In this document: piece by piece, positions 35,577 through 46,983 of the stretch | Numbering within the stretch: position 1 is the stretch's first letter | Layout of the letters: each line of letters opens with the position of its first letter | Assembly: GCF_032393985.1 (NCBI RefSeq) | Contig: NZ_CP135918.1 | Span: 4,092,001 to 4,156,000, forward strand | Direction of reading: 5' to 3' | DNA: 64,000 nt | Source: Fischerella sp. JS2 | GTDB lineage: Bacteria > Cyanobacteriota > Cyanobacteriia > Cyanobacteriales > Nostocaceae | Position numbers and translations under genes: made by a program | The notes under the pieces: generated by a model | What the model saw: the letters and a program-made list of their open reading frames with translations, nothing else | Database searches by the model: none | What the model was told of the DNA's origin: nothing

Positions 35577-36581
35577 CTATTCTCTATTTCCTTCTTCTTC
35601 GATCGCCTCAATAAGTGATCGCACCTGTTGAGTTCCTTGAGAAGGTTCAAATGAAAAGGGAAATTTACCCTTAGCAAACATCCGCAAACCCAGGGGTAGA
35701 ATACCAAGCAATCCTCTCAAATCCCGAAAATAATTACCAACTACTTGTAAAGCGAATTGTCTCTCATCAATCCAACCACCTGCTTTAACTAACTCTACTA
35801 ACACTTTGCGATGGCGAATGGAACGACTATCGCTTTTTTGTTTGTGGGTGAGAATTTCTTGTTTAATTTTAGTAATTTGATCTAATGGAGCCACATCCAT
35901 TGGACATACACTGTTGCAGTAAAAGCAACGGGTACAACCCCACACTCCTTGAGTACCTTCGTTGTATTTTTCCAAGCGGTTTTCTGTTTCACTATCGCGG
36001 TTATCTGCTACCATTCGATAAGCTTTTGCCAGTGCATGGGGACCAACAAATTTGGAATTGACTTCAAAGCCATTGCATTCAGAGAAGCAAGCTCCACACA
36101 TAATACAATTACCAGTTTGATCAAGTCGCGATCGCTCTTCTGGTGTTTGTAAAAACTCTCTTTCTGGTACGTTGCGACTAGCCGTACTTACATAAGGTGC
36201 GATCGCCTCTAAGTTATTCCAAAAATCCTTCATATCTACTACTAAATCTTTAATTACAGGCATATTGCCGAGTGGAGCGATCGTAATTTCTGGAATAGCA
36301 TTTGCCTTGCTTGTATGTACTGCTAACTGTTGTAATCTAGAAATTTCACTGCCAACATTTTCTTTACAAGCAAGAGCAGAACGCCCATTAATTCGCATAG
36401 CACAACTACCACAAATTGTATTGCGACAATTTTTGCGAAATGCTAAAGTTCCATCTTGTTCCCACTTAATCCGATTAAGGCAATCAAGAATTGTATTACC
36501 TGGTTCTACTTGCAATAGGTAAGTTTGTACCTTAGCAGAAGAATTATGTTGCTGTCGAATAACCTTAAATAGTACTTCCAT
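35577..36581 (-). CDS. sdhB: succinate dehydrogenase/fumarate reductase iron-sulfur subunit
   Basis: Electron-transfer subunit of succinate dehydrogenase. The 2Fe-2S Cys set is in CRNTICGSCAMR then LACKE (about 50-75); a CIMCGACFSEC and CTRCFYCNSVCPMDVAP pair (about 155-225) carry the 4Fe-4S and 3Fe-4S clusters. I place the start at ATG 36581 (334 aa), because AGGTTGG lies 7-8 bases before it and homologues begin MEVxFKVIRQ; an upstream ATG at 36611 would add ten residues. sdhA and sdhC are not adjacent, typical of cyanobacteria. Confidence 0.93.
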   Translation of the reverse strand: MEVLFKVIRQQHNSSAKVQTYLLQVEPGNTILDCLNRIKWEQDGTLAFRKNCRNTICGSCAMRINGRSALACKENVGSEISRLQQLAVHTSKANAIPEITIAPLGNMPVIKDLVVDMKDFWNNLEAIAPYVSTASRNVPEREFLQTPEERSRLDQTGNCIMCGACFSECNGFEVNSKFVGPHALAKAYRMVADNRDSETENRLEKYNEGTQGVWGCTRCFYCNSVCPMDVAPLDQITKIKQEILTHKQKSDSRSIRHRKVLVELVKAGGWIDERQFALQVVGNYFRDLRGLLGILPLGLRMFAKGKFPFSFEPSQGTQQVRSLIEAIEEEGNRE

Positions 36582-38003
36582 TATTACCAACCTAAATATT
36601 GAAATTCTCACATTTACATAGGAAACAGACTTTTGCAGAAGTTAGGAAGGGTAAAGCTTCAGTACGCAAAAGCTTAAAGCGGAAGCAGGAAAGGATTAAT
36701 GGATGAAATCCCTTTACCCTTTAATCTTGACACTTGTCCTTTATAATTTCCTTTTACCTTTTACTTTTACTCTTAACTAAACGGCGTTGCCTACCCAACG
36801 AGCTATGCTCTAGCTACTTTCATTTCAAAGGTAGCTGTTAATATGCTGATCATGAAAGATTTCGAGGATAAGCATAAAAATTCTACTTGTAGAAGCTCTG
36901 TATGGGTTTAGCGACAGTTTTGTCACTGCTACACCCTATTACCTATAGAATATAACTTTATGTTGTTGTTAACAGAAGTCAATAAAACTCTTGCAAAAGT
37001 GACTTTTGCAAGAGTTCGGTAAAGGGAAGGGTTAAAGGTTAAAGAGTTTTTATTTTCCTATGCCCCAACCCCAATAATCTTTTCCTGACTAATGCCACCA
37101 AGTTTAATAAACAATTGTACAAATTCCTCCTTTAGTCGCAAAGTGCTATTTTTTTGGTTATATAGAATTGTTATAGCTGCTAATGAACATGTTGAGGTAA
37201 TTAATAGGCAGCATAATACTCGGAAATATTTTGTCTGGTCTCAATCAACAAACTTGATCATGTAACTCTGTCCTCAAATCTCCTTGTCTATATTAGATGA
37301 ATTTTTATAAAATCCATGCCTCAATACTCACAACGGTAAGAAAGCGGGAGGAAAATCCTCACCGCTTTTTACCTTCCCAAGGTAAAGGATATAAGATTTA
37401 AAGTCTAGCAATAAGTTTAATTCAAACTTAAACAATTATTTTGCTATTATGATTGCATGTTAGTATTTAATATAAAATTACGAGAAAACAAAACCAGTCG
37501 AAATAGCCGATCAAGTGCGGCTGATACTGCTTTGTTTATTCGTGACGACCAGGGGTGAAATTTATTCATCTCTATGGGCAAGATCAAAGAGTGTATGCTC
37601 AACAACCTTATGACAATACTATGCTGTTCTAAGCTTGAGTTAAGCATAAGGAAATTCTTGCAAAATCTTGAGTCTACGGCTTATTAAGTAGTGGAACTCG
37701 TTTCGTTTGTAAAGATGGCTTAAAATTACACCGTCGCAATAGCATCAGAAAAGAAAAATATTTCATTTTCGATGGCAAATGATGGTTAAATATGCCGTAA
37801 AATTACCGAAATAAATACCTGGGACAACCGCGACTCTAACAAATTATGGGTAGTCATAAAAGATGATTTTGGTTTGTTAGAATCAGGGTTTCACCCTTTT
37901 TCTGGGTTTGTCAGCAACTTTAGTGTAAATCACGAAAAGCTAAAAACTGACAGAGAACTACACCTTTGAATAGTTTGGAGAGAGTAAGGAAATTTTGAGC
38001 GTA
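36582..38003. other. 1.4-kb spacer, decayed or RNA-encoding
   Basis: No credible protein gene. 36780-37080 is repeat-rich. A terminator-like hairpin at 37341-37370 has no upstream plus-strand gene. From 37457 a 33-codon plus-strand frame reads MLVFNIKLRENK and TALFIRDDQG before a stop, which vaguely resembles a worn start of an IS605 TnpB; from about 37690 other short frames (SGTRFVCKDGLKLHRR) also break up. These may be a decayed transposase or a chance match. The last 100 bases are the cyAbrB leader. Confidence 0.45.
37341..37370 (+). terminator. strong intrinsic terminator without an upstream gene
   Basis: AAAGCGGGAGGA, loop AAA, TCCTC-A-CCGCTTT with a single bulged A, followed by five Ts. 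The 12-bp stem is the best terminator in the window, yet nothing codes on the plus strand for several hundred bases before it. It may end a small RNA. Confidence 0.6.
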
Positions 38004-38438
38004 ATGACTGAAACTGCAACTGCACCATTAACCGGAAAAGCACTGCTTGCGAAAGTCAAAGAACTTTCTAATTTACCACGTCGAGAAAGAGCAAAACAGT
38101 GTGGCTATTATACTGTTACAAAAAATAATCAGGTGCGTGTGAATCTCACCGATTTTTATGATGCTTTACTATCCGCTAGGGGAATTCCCTTAAGCCCAGA
38201 AGCACCAAAAGATGGTCGTGGTCGTGAACCGACTTACCGGGTTAGTGTTCATCAAAACGGTCAAATAGTCATCGGTGCGACATACACTAAAGCAATGGGC
38301 TTAAAGCCTGGTGATGAATTTGAAATTAAGCTGGGATACAAGCACATTCACCTCATTCAAGTTGATAGTGACAAAAAAGAACTCCAGTCAGATATAGACA
38401 TTGATGAAGAGGAAGATGAGATTGAAGAAGAAGAGTAA
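38004..38438 (+). CDS. cyAbrB family transcriptional regulator
   Basis: 144-aa DNA-binding regulator of the cyanobacteria-specific AbrB-like family (CalA/CalB type), controlling carbon/nitrogen balance and heterocyst genes in relatives. Conserved features: PLTGKALLAKVKEL, RERAKQCGYYTVTKNNQVRVN (residues about 26-46), DGRGREPTYRVSVHQNGQIVIG and KPGDEFEIKLGYKHI. The C-terminus is an unusually long acidic tail (ESDxDIDEEEDEIEEEE). ATG 38004 is used; a TTG nine bases upstream is unlikely. Which of the two cyAbrB types it is cannot be told. Confidence 0.9.
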   Translation: MTETATAPLTGKALLAKVKELSNLPRRERAKQCGYYTVTKNNQVRVNLTDFYDALLSARGIPLSPEAPKDGRGREPTYRVSVHQNGQIVIGATYTKAMGLKPGDEFEIKLGYKHIHLIQVDSDKKELQSDIDIDEEEDEIEEEE

Positions 38439-38741
38439 ATTTTTCTCATAGTAGGGATTAAAGTTAAGAGTGAATACTTAGTAACTCATCTCCTTGGCAA
38501 GGAAAAAATGGTTGCTACCGTTTAAAGATTTTTCAGGTAGAAAATAACGATTAGACCACTTGCAGAAGTTACCGAATTTGGTAGAAGCTTGGTGAAGTAG
38601 AGAGAAAAGCACAAAAAAGCAAGTCATACTAAGGGGTAAATAAAAGGCGATCGCACATCGCTACTCCTGGTTAAAAATTGCTCGAAAAGTAAAAGCTTTT
38701 CTCTCTACAAGCTATAAATTTAGGATTGCGAGAAGTCTGTC
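38439..38741. other. spacer, nothing recognised
   Basis: A/T-rich, one HIP1 site near 38648; no gene, hairpin or repeat of note. Confidence 0.4.
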
Positions 38742-39617
38742 GTGTTTTTTTATTCCATTTTGATACTCTCATGGAAGTCATCACTCTACAATTTGCAATC
38801 ATTTTGGGAAAATGCACCAAGTTTGATTGTGGTGATGGCTTTTTTTATTGCTTGGGGTGGATGTTGGTTCCCAATTGCAGCCTTGTCAGTTGTTTTTCTA
38901 AATTGGCAACCTAACAAATCTTTAAAATCAGAGCAAAAGATACCTTTATTATTGTCACTTTATTTATTGGTACCTTTAATTTTTTGGATAATCACTTGGC
39001 TGACTAAAACACCTTTATCAGATTACGGCTTTGTTACCAACATTTCTATCCTTGGTTCCGTCACCCTGGGTTTTAGTTTAGGTTTATTCAGCCTAGCTGT
39101 GGTTTTTACATGTCAGCTTTGGCTGGGTTGGTGCAAGTTAACATACATCAACATCAAGCAACTACCATCTATTTTGCTACCTACTTTGTTAATAGCTTTA
39201 TTTGTGGGTGGGATTGAAGAATTAGTTTTTCGTGGATTTTTGTTTACAGAATTAGAGCAAGATTATTCAGTTTGGATAGCAGCAACTATATCTAGCTTGA
39301 TATTTGCCGTGTTACACTTAATTTGGGAACAACAACAAACCATACCGCAGCTTCCTGGACTATGGCTAATGGGGATAGTATTGGTACTAGCACGGTTTGT
39401 TGATCGCGGTAATTTGGGCTTAGCTTGGGGATTGCATAGCGGCTGGATATGGGCGATCGCTTGTATAGATACAGCCCAACTCATCGATTACACCGAGCAA
39501 ATCTCAGACTGGGTGACAGGTAAGAACAAAAAACCTCTAGCTGGAGTCGCAGGGATAGTATGTTTACTGCTAACTGCGGTAACACTTTGGTTTGGTTATC
39601 AACTTAATTTTGTCTAA
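38742..39617 (+). CDS. CPBP family intramembrane metalloprotease
   Basis: 291 aa, about eight hydrophobic segments. The glutamate motif is GGIEELVFRGFLF (EExxxR, near 150-160) followed by the second motif FAVLHLIWE (FxxxH) near 180 and GLAWGLHSGWIWA (HxxxN/H-like) near 225. CPBP (Abi) proteases act on prenylated or hydrophobic substrates; the target is unknown. The start is uncertain: a GTG at 38742 gives MFFYSIL; its 3' end overlaps the next, convergent gene by 4 bases. Confidence 0.85.
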   Translation: MFFYSILILSWKSSLYNLQSFWENAPSLIVVMAFFIAWGGCWFPIAALSVVFLNWQPNKSLKSEQKIPLLLSLYLLVPLIFWIITWLTKTPLSDYGFVTNISILGSVTLGFSLGLFSLAVVFTCQLWLGWCKLTYINIKQLPSILLPTLLIALFVGGIEELVFRGFLFTELEQDYSVWIAATISSLIFAVLHLIWEQQQTIPQLPGLWLMGIVLVLARFVDRGNLGLAWGLHSGWIWAIACIDTAQLIDYTEQISDWVTGKNKKPLAGVAGIVCLLLTAVTLWFGYQLNFV

Positions 39618-40321
39618 CTGTTCTTAATACATAGATACTCAGCAACAGTAGACGTAGGATAACTAACTTCTTTAATTTCAAATCCGGCTCGCGTCAGCAT
39701 ACCCTCAATTATCCATGCAAAGGTGCTGTATTCCTCTCGCACATGCATTTCAAAGTCTTTGACTGTCCAACCCTCACCTTCTGGCTTAGCTGAATGCTCA
39801 ATCCAATGACTAATCGAGGTTTGATACTTACTAGCCGGGAATGAGAAGATCGCATCACGCAGGTAAAAAATCCCGCCAAGTTTCAGCATCGCAGCCATTC
39901 GCATCAAAGCCACCATTTTCCAGAAATCTGGCAGAATGTGTAGGGCAGCTTTAGTAATCACAAAATCAGCCAAATTTTCATTATGTTGATAAGTTAAAAA
40001 ACCAGCCTGATGAAATTTGATATTAGTAACTCCTACTTGTTGAGCTTTTGAGTGAGCATAAGCCAGCATACTTTGCGAAACATCAACAGCATCTACCAAA
40101 GCCCCATTGAGCGCCGCCTGAATTGCAAAGGTTCCTGTACCTGCTCCCAGATCAATAACACTATGTCCTGAAGAAATTCCTAATCGTTGAACCAAAGCCT
40201 GTTCTTTTGCTGGAGTACTGGATAGTTGGTTACGGTCAAAAGCTGCTACTTGAGCAGTATCTTCAAAGCCAACACCAGCCATTTTATATTCGTTGAAGTA
40301 CCATCTAGGGAAAGAGGTCAT
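39614..40321 (-). CDS. class I SAM-dependent methyltransferase
   Basis: 235 aa. The SAM-binding loop VIDLGAGTGTFAIQAA is near residues 55-70, the acidic loop VDAVDVSQSML near 78-88, and ADFVITKAALHILPDFWK holds the post-I motif. The substrate is unknown (ubiquinone/UbiE-like fold). ATG at 40321; convergent with and overlapping the CPBP protease by 4 bases. Confidence 0.85.
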   Translation of the reverse strand: MTSFPRWYFNEYKMAGVGFEDTAQVAAFDRNQLSSTPAKEQALVQRLGISSGHSVIDLGAGTGTFAIQAALNGALVDAVDVSQSMLAYAHSKAQQVGVTNIKFHQAGFLTYQHNENLADFVITKAALHILPDFWKMVALMRMAAMLKLGGIFYLRDAIFSFPASKYQTSISHWIEHSAKPEGEGWTVKDFEMHVREEYSTFAWIIEGMLTRAGFEIKEVSYPTSTVAEYLCIKNS

Positions 40322-40442
40322 ATTCTCTTCATTTTTATGTGGTATTTATTGAAAACTTATGGGAATTTAAATAGCTCTGTAGAAAGATTTTTCAGCATAG
40401 GAGATTATGATATTGTTCTCGATATGAGCGTCGCTACTAGCA

Positions 40443-40520
40443 TTGATTGCTACTAGCAACAAATGTAAAGTAACACTATTTCTCTCCTACACGCTTACAC
40501 CCCTATACTCCTGTGTTGCT
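40443..40520. repeat. dispersed repeat, first copy
   Basis: GATTGCTACTAGCAACAAATG onward, with ACACCCCTATACTCCTGTG at its end, matches 54869-54942 (GATTGCTACAAGCAACAAATG, CACCCCTATACCCTCTGTG) with a few differences. It lies just upstream of the amidase start and inside a longer open frame. Confidence 0.7.
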
Positions 40521-40595
40521 TTAGAGAGCAACTTAATTTTCTACTTAAACGAATATATTAGTATAAATTTAAGCAATATTTTTATTTTTAAACCT

Positions 40596-41573
40596 ATGAG
40601 TTTTAGCGTCTGGATCAAAAGATTGCTAATAATTTCTTTGATGCTTATTTCTTTAACTATTGTTCTTGTACTTGGGAGAGCGAAGTTACAGCAAAATAGC
40701 AGTATCTCATCAAATTCAGATGTAGATCCTGCTGCTTGGAGTCCAGCCAAAGTCCAACTACAAGCAGCACAAGAGCAACAAGAGGAAGTGCAAGATTTGT
40801 CCAAATCATTAACAAATACTAGTCCCACTCCCAAAGTTGAGTCCAAGAAAAAACAAGCAGATAAACTGCAAAGTTCTCCTAAACCATCAGTGAATACGGT
40901 TTCTGGTGACAAATTTGCATCAACAAATAACCAAGCAGACAAACTGCAAAATATTCCTCAATATTCATTCAAAGTAACTAAAGCTTTTAAACAATATACC
41001 CCTAGTTACGAAATTGCCTTAGCCAACCCAAGCAATTATGGAGAACGTTTTATTACAGATGTTAATGGTGTACCAGTTAACAATCAGGCAATTATAGTAC
41101 TTCATGAAACTGCCAATTCAGCATCAAGTGCGATTAATACCTTTCAAACAGTCCATAGTGATCAAGATAAGCAAGTAAGTTACCATAGCTTAATTACTTT
41201 AGATGGAACAATTATTTATATAGTCCCACCCGATAAACGCGCTTTTGGTGCTGGTAACTCAGTTTTTGATGGGCCAAATGGACCAGAAACTGTACAAACT
41301 AATCCTGGTTTAGAACCATCTGTGAATAATTTTGCTTACCACGTCTCTTTAGAAACCCCACCAGAGGGTCGCAACAAAGAACCATATCACATTGGTTATA
41401 CTGATGCCCAATACTATTCTCTTGCTTGGTTAATTGCTCAGAGTAGCGTTCCAGATGAGCGCATTACTACCCATCGAGCTGTGGATCGTTCGGGTACAAG
41501 AATTGATCCCCGCAGTTTTGATTTTGATAAGTTTTTTAAGTTACTTCACTCTTTTCGTCAGCAGATTTCGTAA
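40596..41573 (+). CDS. N-acetylmuramoyl-L-alanine amidase (Amidase_2)
   Basis: 325 aa counted from ATG 40596. A membrane anchor or uncleaved signal at residues about 10-28 is followed by a Ser/Lys/Gln-rich stalk, then the Zn amidase domain (about 165-325): VLHETANSAS (first His), FAYHVSLETP (second), and ITTHRAVDRSGTRIDP (third His, Arg/Asp). It cleaves the MurNAc-L-Ala amide of peptidoglycan in remodelling or recycling. A 51-codon longer frame exists from 40443, but it reads through the dispersed repeat and lacks a ribosome binding site. Confidence 0.88.
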   Translation: MSFSVWIKRLLIISLMLISLTIVLVLGRAKLQQNSSISSNSDVDPAAWSPAKVQLQAAQEQQEEVQDLSKSLTNTSPTPKVESKKKQADKLQSSPKPSVNTVSGDKFASTNNQADKLQNIPQYSFKVTKAFKQYTPSYEIALANPSNYGERFITDVNGVPVNNQAIIVLHETANSASSAINTFQTVHSDQDKQVSYHSLITLDGTIIYIVPPDKRAFGAGNSVFDGPNGPETVQTNPGLEPSVNNFAYHVSLETPPEGRNKEPYHIGYTDAQYYSLAWLIAQSSVPDERITTHRAVDRSGTRIDPRSFDFDKFFKLLHSFRQQIS

Positions 41574-41577
41574 TTCA

Positions 41578-41686
41578 GTCATCAGTTATTAGTGATCAGT
41601 TATCAAATTATATTACTGACTGTTAACTGTTCACTGTAGCCTGCGGCAAACCCTACGCGTCTACACTGATTCCTAACCACTAATAA
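41578..41686. repeat. TAACTGA repeats and repeat fragment between convergent genes
   Basis: CAGTTATTAGTGATCAGTTATC-type units then a TGCGGCAAACCCTACGCGTCTACAC stretch, related to the GTGTAGACGCG-type dispersed repeat. Confidence 0.6.
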
Positions 41687-43366
41687 CTAACTAAAACTGT
41701 ATATTTTCTGTGTCTCCAAATGGTCACAACAAATTGATGAAGGTAAAATATCTGCCGAGAAAGTCTGGCGATCTAATTGCACTTGTAGATTACTCAGGGG
41801 ATCAACACCAGGAGAAATCAAAAATTCCAACTTTTGTACATAAGGTAAATTCACAAGATAATCAAGAATTTGTCCGATCGCTTGCACATAAGGATGATTT
41901 TTTTGTTTGTACCAGTCATGGGTTGCTAGTCGCGGTTGGTCAAATCCCAAATGTACTGTTAAAGATGGCTTGTCAAATAGGGCGATCGCTAAAGGACGTG
42001 CTTCTTCTTGTAACAATAAATCATGAGTTTTTGCTAAATGCCGGAGTTTTTCCAAGCGTTCGTAGCGTTCAGTAACTGCTTGCGGGTCATCTTCCCAGTG
42101 GATAGCCATTGTGACTAAATATGTCTGCAACAACATGTGACCCAGCTTTTTCGCTTTTGTGGTTAAGTAATAGGAGTTGTAGTCATTAGCCTCAATTAAT
42201 AATGGCACACGATCAACTACTTCCAAGCTATAACCTTTTAACCCCGCAATTTTCCGGGGATTATTAGTAATCAAACGTATTTTATGTACACCCAAATCCA
42301 TTAGAATTTGTGCGCCCATACCATAGTCACGCAAATCGGCGGGAAATCCTAAACGTTCGTTAGCTTCAACAGTATCTAGCCCCATGTCCTGCAACGAGTA
42401 GGCTTTTAATTTATTAATTAGTCCAATTCCCCGTCCTTCTTGCCGTAGGTATACTACAACACCTTGACCTGCATTTTCAATCATTTTCAAGGCTGCTTGT
42501 AGTTGCATCCGACAGTCACAACGCAGAGAACCCAATGCATCCCCTGTTAAACATTCAGAATGCATCCGCACCATCACCGGGTGGTCATCAAATTGGCAGG
42601 GATCTCCCTTGACAATGGCAACGTGTTCGGTGTTGTCTAATGTGTGGCGATAAGCGTAGATTTGGAAAAGACCAAACTGAGTGGGTAAATCGGCAACCGT
42701 TTCCCGAATTACAATGCGATCGTGTTGGAGGCGGTAGCTGATTAAATCCGCAATACTAATAATTTTTAGCTTATGATGTTTAGCATATTGGATTAACTGA
42801 GGCAACCGTGCCATTGAGCCATCAGGATTTTGAATCTCACAAATTACCCCAGCCGGATATAAACCAGCAAGTCTAGATAAATCGACTGCTGCTTCTGTAT
42901 GTCCTGCCCGTTTTAGTACACCACCTTCCCTAGCACGAATCGGGAAAATATGACCGGGACGACGCAAATCAGAAGCTGTGGTACTTGGATTAATGGCAAC
43001 TTGAATTGTCCGGGCGCGGTCTTCTGCTGATATACCAGTTGTTACTCCTAAATGAGGTCCAGCATCGATACTGACAGTGAAAGCAGTCTGATTTGGATCT
43101 GTAATATTACTTACCATCAAAGGTAAGTCTAATTCATCAAGGCGATCGCCCGTCATCGCCAGACAAATCAACCCCCGCGCTTCTACCGCCATAAAATTGA
43201 TTGTGTCTGGAGTCGCGAATTGGGCGGCACAAACTAAATCACCTTCATTTTCTCGGTTTTCGTCATCTACTACCACAATGACGCGGCCTGCTTTCAAATC
43301 TGCCAAAGCGGCGTCAATCGCATCAAATTCAAAGGCTTGGGTTGAAGTTGTCTTGATCTGAGACAC
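41687..43366 (-). CDS. ribBA: bifunctional DHBP synthase / GTP cyclohydrolase II
   Basis: First two committed reactions of riboflavin synthesis. The RibB half (about 10-215) has [11 protein letters not shown] and [14 protein letters not shown]; the RibA half (about 215-420) has the zinc ligands in [16 protein letters not shown] and the catalytic [11 protein letters not shown]-terminal extension of about 140 residues after 420 is usual for cyanobacterial RibBA (559 aa). No FMN riboswitch is apparent upstream. Confidence 0.96.
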   Translation of the reverse strand: MSQIKTTSTQAFEFDAIDAALADLKAGRVIVVVDDENRENEGDLVCAAQFATPDTINFMAVEARGLICLAMTGDRLDELDLPLMVSNITDPNQTAFTVSIDAGPHLGVTTGISAEDRARTIQVAINPSTTASDLRRPGHIFPIRAREGGVLKRAGHTEAAVDLSRLAGLYPAGVICEIQNPDGSMARLPQLIQYAKHHKLKIISIADLISYRLQHDRIVIRETVADLPTQFGLFQIYAYRHTLDNTEHVAIVKGDPCQFDDHPVMVRMHSECLTGDALGSLRCDCRMQLQAALKMIENAGQGVVVYLRQEGRGIGLINKLKAYSLQDMGLDTVEANERLGFPADLRDYGMGAQILMDLGVHKIRLITNNPRKIAGLKGYSLEVVDRVPLLIEANDYNSYYLTTKAKKLGHMLLQTYLVTMAIHWEDDPQAVTERYERLEKLRHLAKTHDLLLQEEARPLAIALFDKPSLTVHLGFDQPRLATHDWYKQKNHPYVQAIGQILDYLVNLPYVQKLEFLISPGVDPLSNLQVQLDRQTFSADILPSSICCDHLETQKIYSFS

Positions 43367-43960
43367 AGATTTTAGCTACCAAACGTAAATTTTTTTAACA
43401 AATCCTGTTTTTCAAATTGTACTCCCTTTAGAAGGGTAGAAGCTTAGATAAGCAAGGATTAGTTGAGACTATTACTAAAGTCAAGAATTAGAGAGTGCAA
43501 CAGGAGGCTTTGAGTGTTGCTCTGGTATAATATAGTCTTTTGCACCTAGCATAGATAGATAACTATGAATTGAATACACACACAAGTAGTATTCATAAAA
43601 TGATTCTAGCTTTATTCGCTGGTGGACTACTCGAGCAAAATTTTTACTGTCTGGTAAGATATGTCAACCACATATACTGTAGACAGGTATCATAGCAATG
43701 CTATTGCTAACTGATTGCAAAGACAGTTACAGATGAATAAAATTCATCTAACTTCCTATTTTTTCATATAACACTGCGAAAAAGTCTGCCGCTAAAATTA
43801 GGTTTTAGTACTTAAATTTTCAGTAACAGTTCAAAAATCATCAGGGGTTAGCATTCAACCTTCAACCGTCTTATGCTAAGAGCTAATAGCTTTGAGCTAA
43901 AGTGTGGATTGTTGAGAACTGACAACAGGTTAACCAAAAACGGATAAGGATCTTATAATC
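43367..43960. other. divergent spacer ribBA/argC, nothing clear
   Basis: AT-rich; the 'gtataatatag' stretch near 43525 could be a promoter -10 box but the -35 is not obvious. No gene or structured element recognised. Confidence 0.45.
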
Positions 43961-45019
43961 ATGGGCAATTTGAGACGCGTACCCGTTGGGATTGTAGGCG
44001 CGTCAGGTTATGGTGGAGTTCAGCTGGTGCGTCTACTGATGGATCATCCAGAAGTAGAGCTTGTTTATTTAGGTGGTGATAGCACTGCTGGCAAGCCGTT
44101 TGCGGATATATATCCACATCTGGCTCATACAGTCAATTTATCGATAGAAGCGGTAGATGCAGAAATTATTGCTCACCGTTGTGAAATAGTTTTTCTATCT
44201 GTGCCGAATGGTCTGGCTTGCCAAATGGCTCCAAAATTGCTAGAGAAAGGATGTAAGGTACTTGATTTGAGTGCTGATTATCGGTTTAGTAACTTGGCAA
44301 CTTATACTGCTTGGTACGGTAAACAACGACAAGATACTGCTACTGCGGCAATGGCAGTGTATGGACTACCAGAACTCTATCGCGATCGCATTGCGGAAGC
44401 CCAGTTAGTAGGCTGTCCCGGTTGCTATCCTACCGCCAGCCTCCTCGCACTATCTCCACTCCTCAAACAAGGATTAATCATCCCCGAAACAGCCATTATT
44501 GATGCTAAATCTGGCACATCGGGTGGTGGACGGGAAGCCAAAATCAATATGTTATTAGCCGAAGCAGATAACTCCCTGGCAGCCTATGGTGTCGCCCGTC
44601 ACCGCCATACACCGGAAATTGAGCAGATTTGCAGTGAACTTGCCGGTCACGAACTCACCATCCAATTTACTCCACATTTGATCCCAATGGTACGCGGCAT
44701 CCTATCTACAGTGTATGCATCCTTACGCGATCCTGGCTTGGTCAGAGATGACTTAATTACCATTTACAGAGCCTTTTACCGTAACTCTGCTTGGGTAAAA
44801 ATTTGCGACCCTGGCATTTACCCTCAAACCAAATGGGCTTGTGGAAGTAATCTTTGTTACATAGGTATAGAAGTTGACCCACGTACAGGTAGAGCGATCG
44901 TGATGTCAGCAATTGACAACCTCATCAAAGGGCAGGCAGGTCAAGCAATTCAGTGTATGAATATTATGATGAGTTGGGATGAAACCTTGGGATTACCAAA
45001 GTTGGGATTTTATCCATAA
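43961..45019 (+). CDS. argC: N-acetyl-gamma-glutamyl-phosphate reductase
   Basis: Third step of arginine synthesis: reduces N-acetylglutamyl-phosphate to the semialdehyde with NADPH. The dinucleotide loop is [13 protein letters not shown] near residue 12, the active-site Cys is in [10 protein letters not shown] (near 155), and [12 protein letters not shown] and [10 protein letters not shown] carry further conserved residues. The length of 352 aa is standard. ATG 43961; AAGGA lies about 12 bases upstream. Confidence 0.97.
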   Translation: MGNLRRVPVGIVGASGYGGVQLVRLLMDHPEVELVYLGGDSTAGKPFADIYPHLAHTVNLSIEAVDAEIIAHRCEIVFLSVPNGLACQMAPKLLEKGCKVLDLSADYRFSNLATYTAWYGKQRQDTATAAMAVYGLPELYRDRIAEAQLVGCPGCYPTASLLALSPLLKQGLIIPETAIIDAKSGTSGGGREAKINMLLAEADNSLAAYGVARHRHTPEIEQICSELAGHELTIQFTPHLIPMVRGILSTVYASLRDPGLVRDDLITIYRAFYRNSAWVKICDPGIYPQTKWACGSNLCYIGIEVDPRTGRAIVMSAIDNLIKGQAGQAIQCMNIMMSWDETLGLPKLGFYP

Positions 45020-45092
45020 TTAGAGTTAATGGTTAGTGGTTAGTAGTTAGTGGTAAACAACCAACAACTAACTACTAACAACTAACTACTAA

Positions 45093-46373
<1,281 letters not shown>

Positions 46374-46677
46374 CTATATCTTTGTCCTTTTTTTGAATTA
46401 GTTCTTACCGTTGAACAAAAACATTCACAGTGGCTGGCCCGACTATCTAGCATAGGCTGTTGGGAGATGCATAAGGCAGAGATTAACGAAGATTTTAGGG
46501 GCTAGGGGTTGATGATTGAGGATTGGGTATTACCTACTTAGGCAAAATCTATCGTATTTCCCAGCCCTTCAGTTTCTGTGTCTCAAATCACAGTTAAACA
46601 TAAATACACATCGATAAATTAAGAATGGTTAGTTATTGGTTGTTGGTAGTTAGTAGTTAGTAGTTAGTGGTTAGTGG

Positions 46678-46707
46678 GTAGAGACGCGAGGAACATCACG
46701 TCTGTAC
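46678..46707. repeat. hairpin repeat GTAGAGACGCGAG...
   Basis: Arms AGACGCGA and (with one mismatch) TCACGTCT around a GGAACA loop, 30 bases; the same family as 7531, 13825 and 47874. Confidence 0.8.
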
Positions 46708-46782
46708 ATTAGTGGGTAGTGGTTAGTGGTTTATTACTCCTCATACTCCTCACACTCCCCATACTCTTCATACTCCCCATCT

Positions 46783-46840
46783 CCCCATTACCCCTAATCC
46801 CCACTCCCTTAGGGGAGTGGGGACCCCGAGTTCCCCACCT
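46783..46840. repeat. 58-base inverted repeat, left copy
   Basis: Contains the internal palindrome CCCCACTCCCTTAGGGGAGT followed by GGGG. It is the reverse complement of 47613-47670 with one mismatch in 58. It brackets the radical-SAM gene on its 5' side. Confidence 0.9.
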
Positions 46841-46983
46841 TCTTCACGAGTTCCTCACCTTTTACCTGTAGCCTGCAAATAGTACTCTGTCAACCGCAGT
46901 TGCATCTTGAAAAAGACTTGGTGCAGTTTTCTAAATAACAGCAAATTAACTGACGTATATACATTCGTTACAGAGAAACAACT

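Larger units (their letters stand above)
46374..46983. other. spacer packed with repeats
   Basis: 46622-46680: TTAGTAGTTAGTGG heptamers. 46678-46707: the GTAGAGACGCGAG hairpin. 46740-46782: CTCATACTCCCCATC repeats. 46783-46840: left copy of the 58-base inverted repeat. The rest, up to the ATG at 46984, is leader. Confidence 0.75.

Noticed and set aside
37310-37370. Yfr1 small RNA near the orphan terminator
   Set aside because: The conserved ACTCCTCACAC core is absent; only ATACTCACAAC is present.
37299-37403. 34-codon frame across the orphan terminator hairpin
   Set aside because: The frame runs through a strong terminator and shows no family resemblance.
37447-37800. Possible worn IS605 TnpB start (MLVFNIKLR, TALFIRDDQG)
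   Set aside because: Only a loose resemblance over 33 codons, and no further TnpB motifs follow.
43367-43700. FMN riboswitch upstream of ribBA
   Set aside because: The conserved RFN-element boxes are not seen in the upstream spacer.
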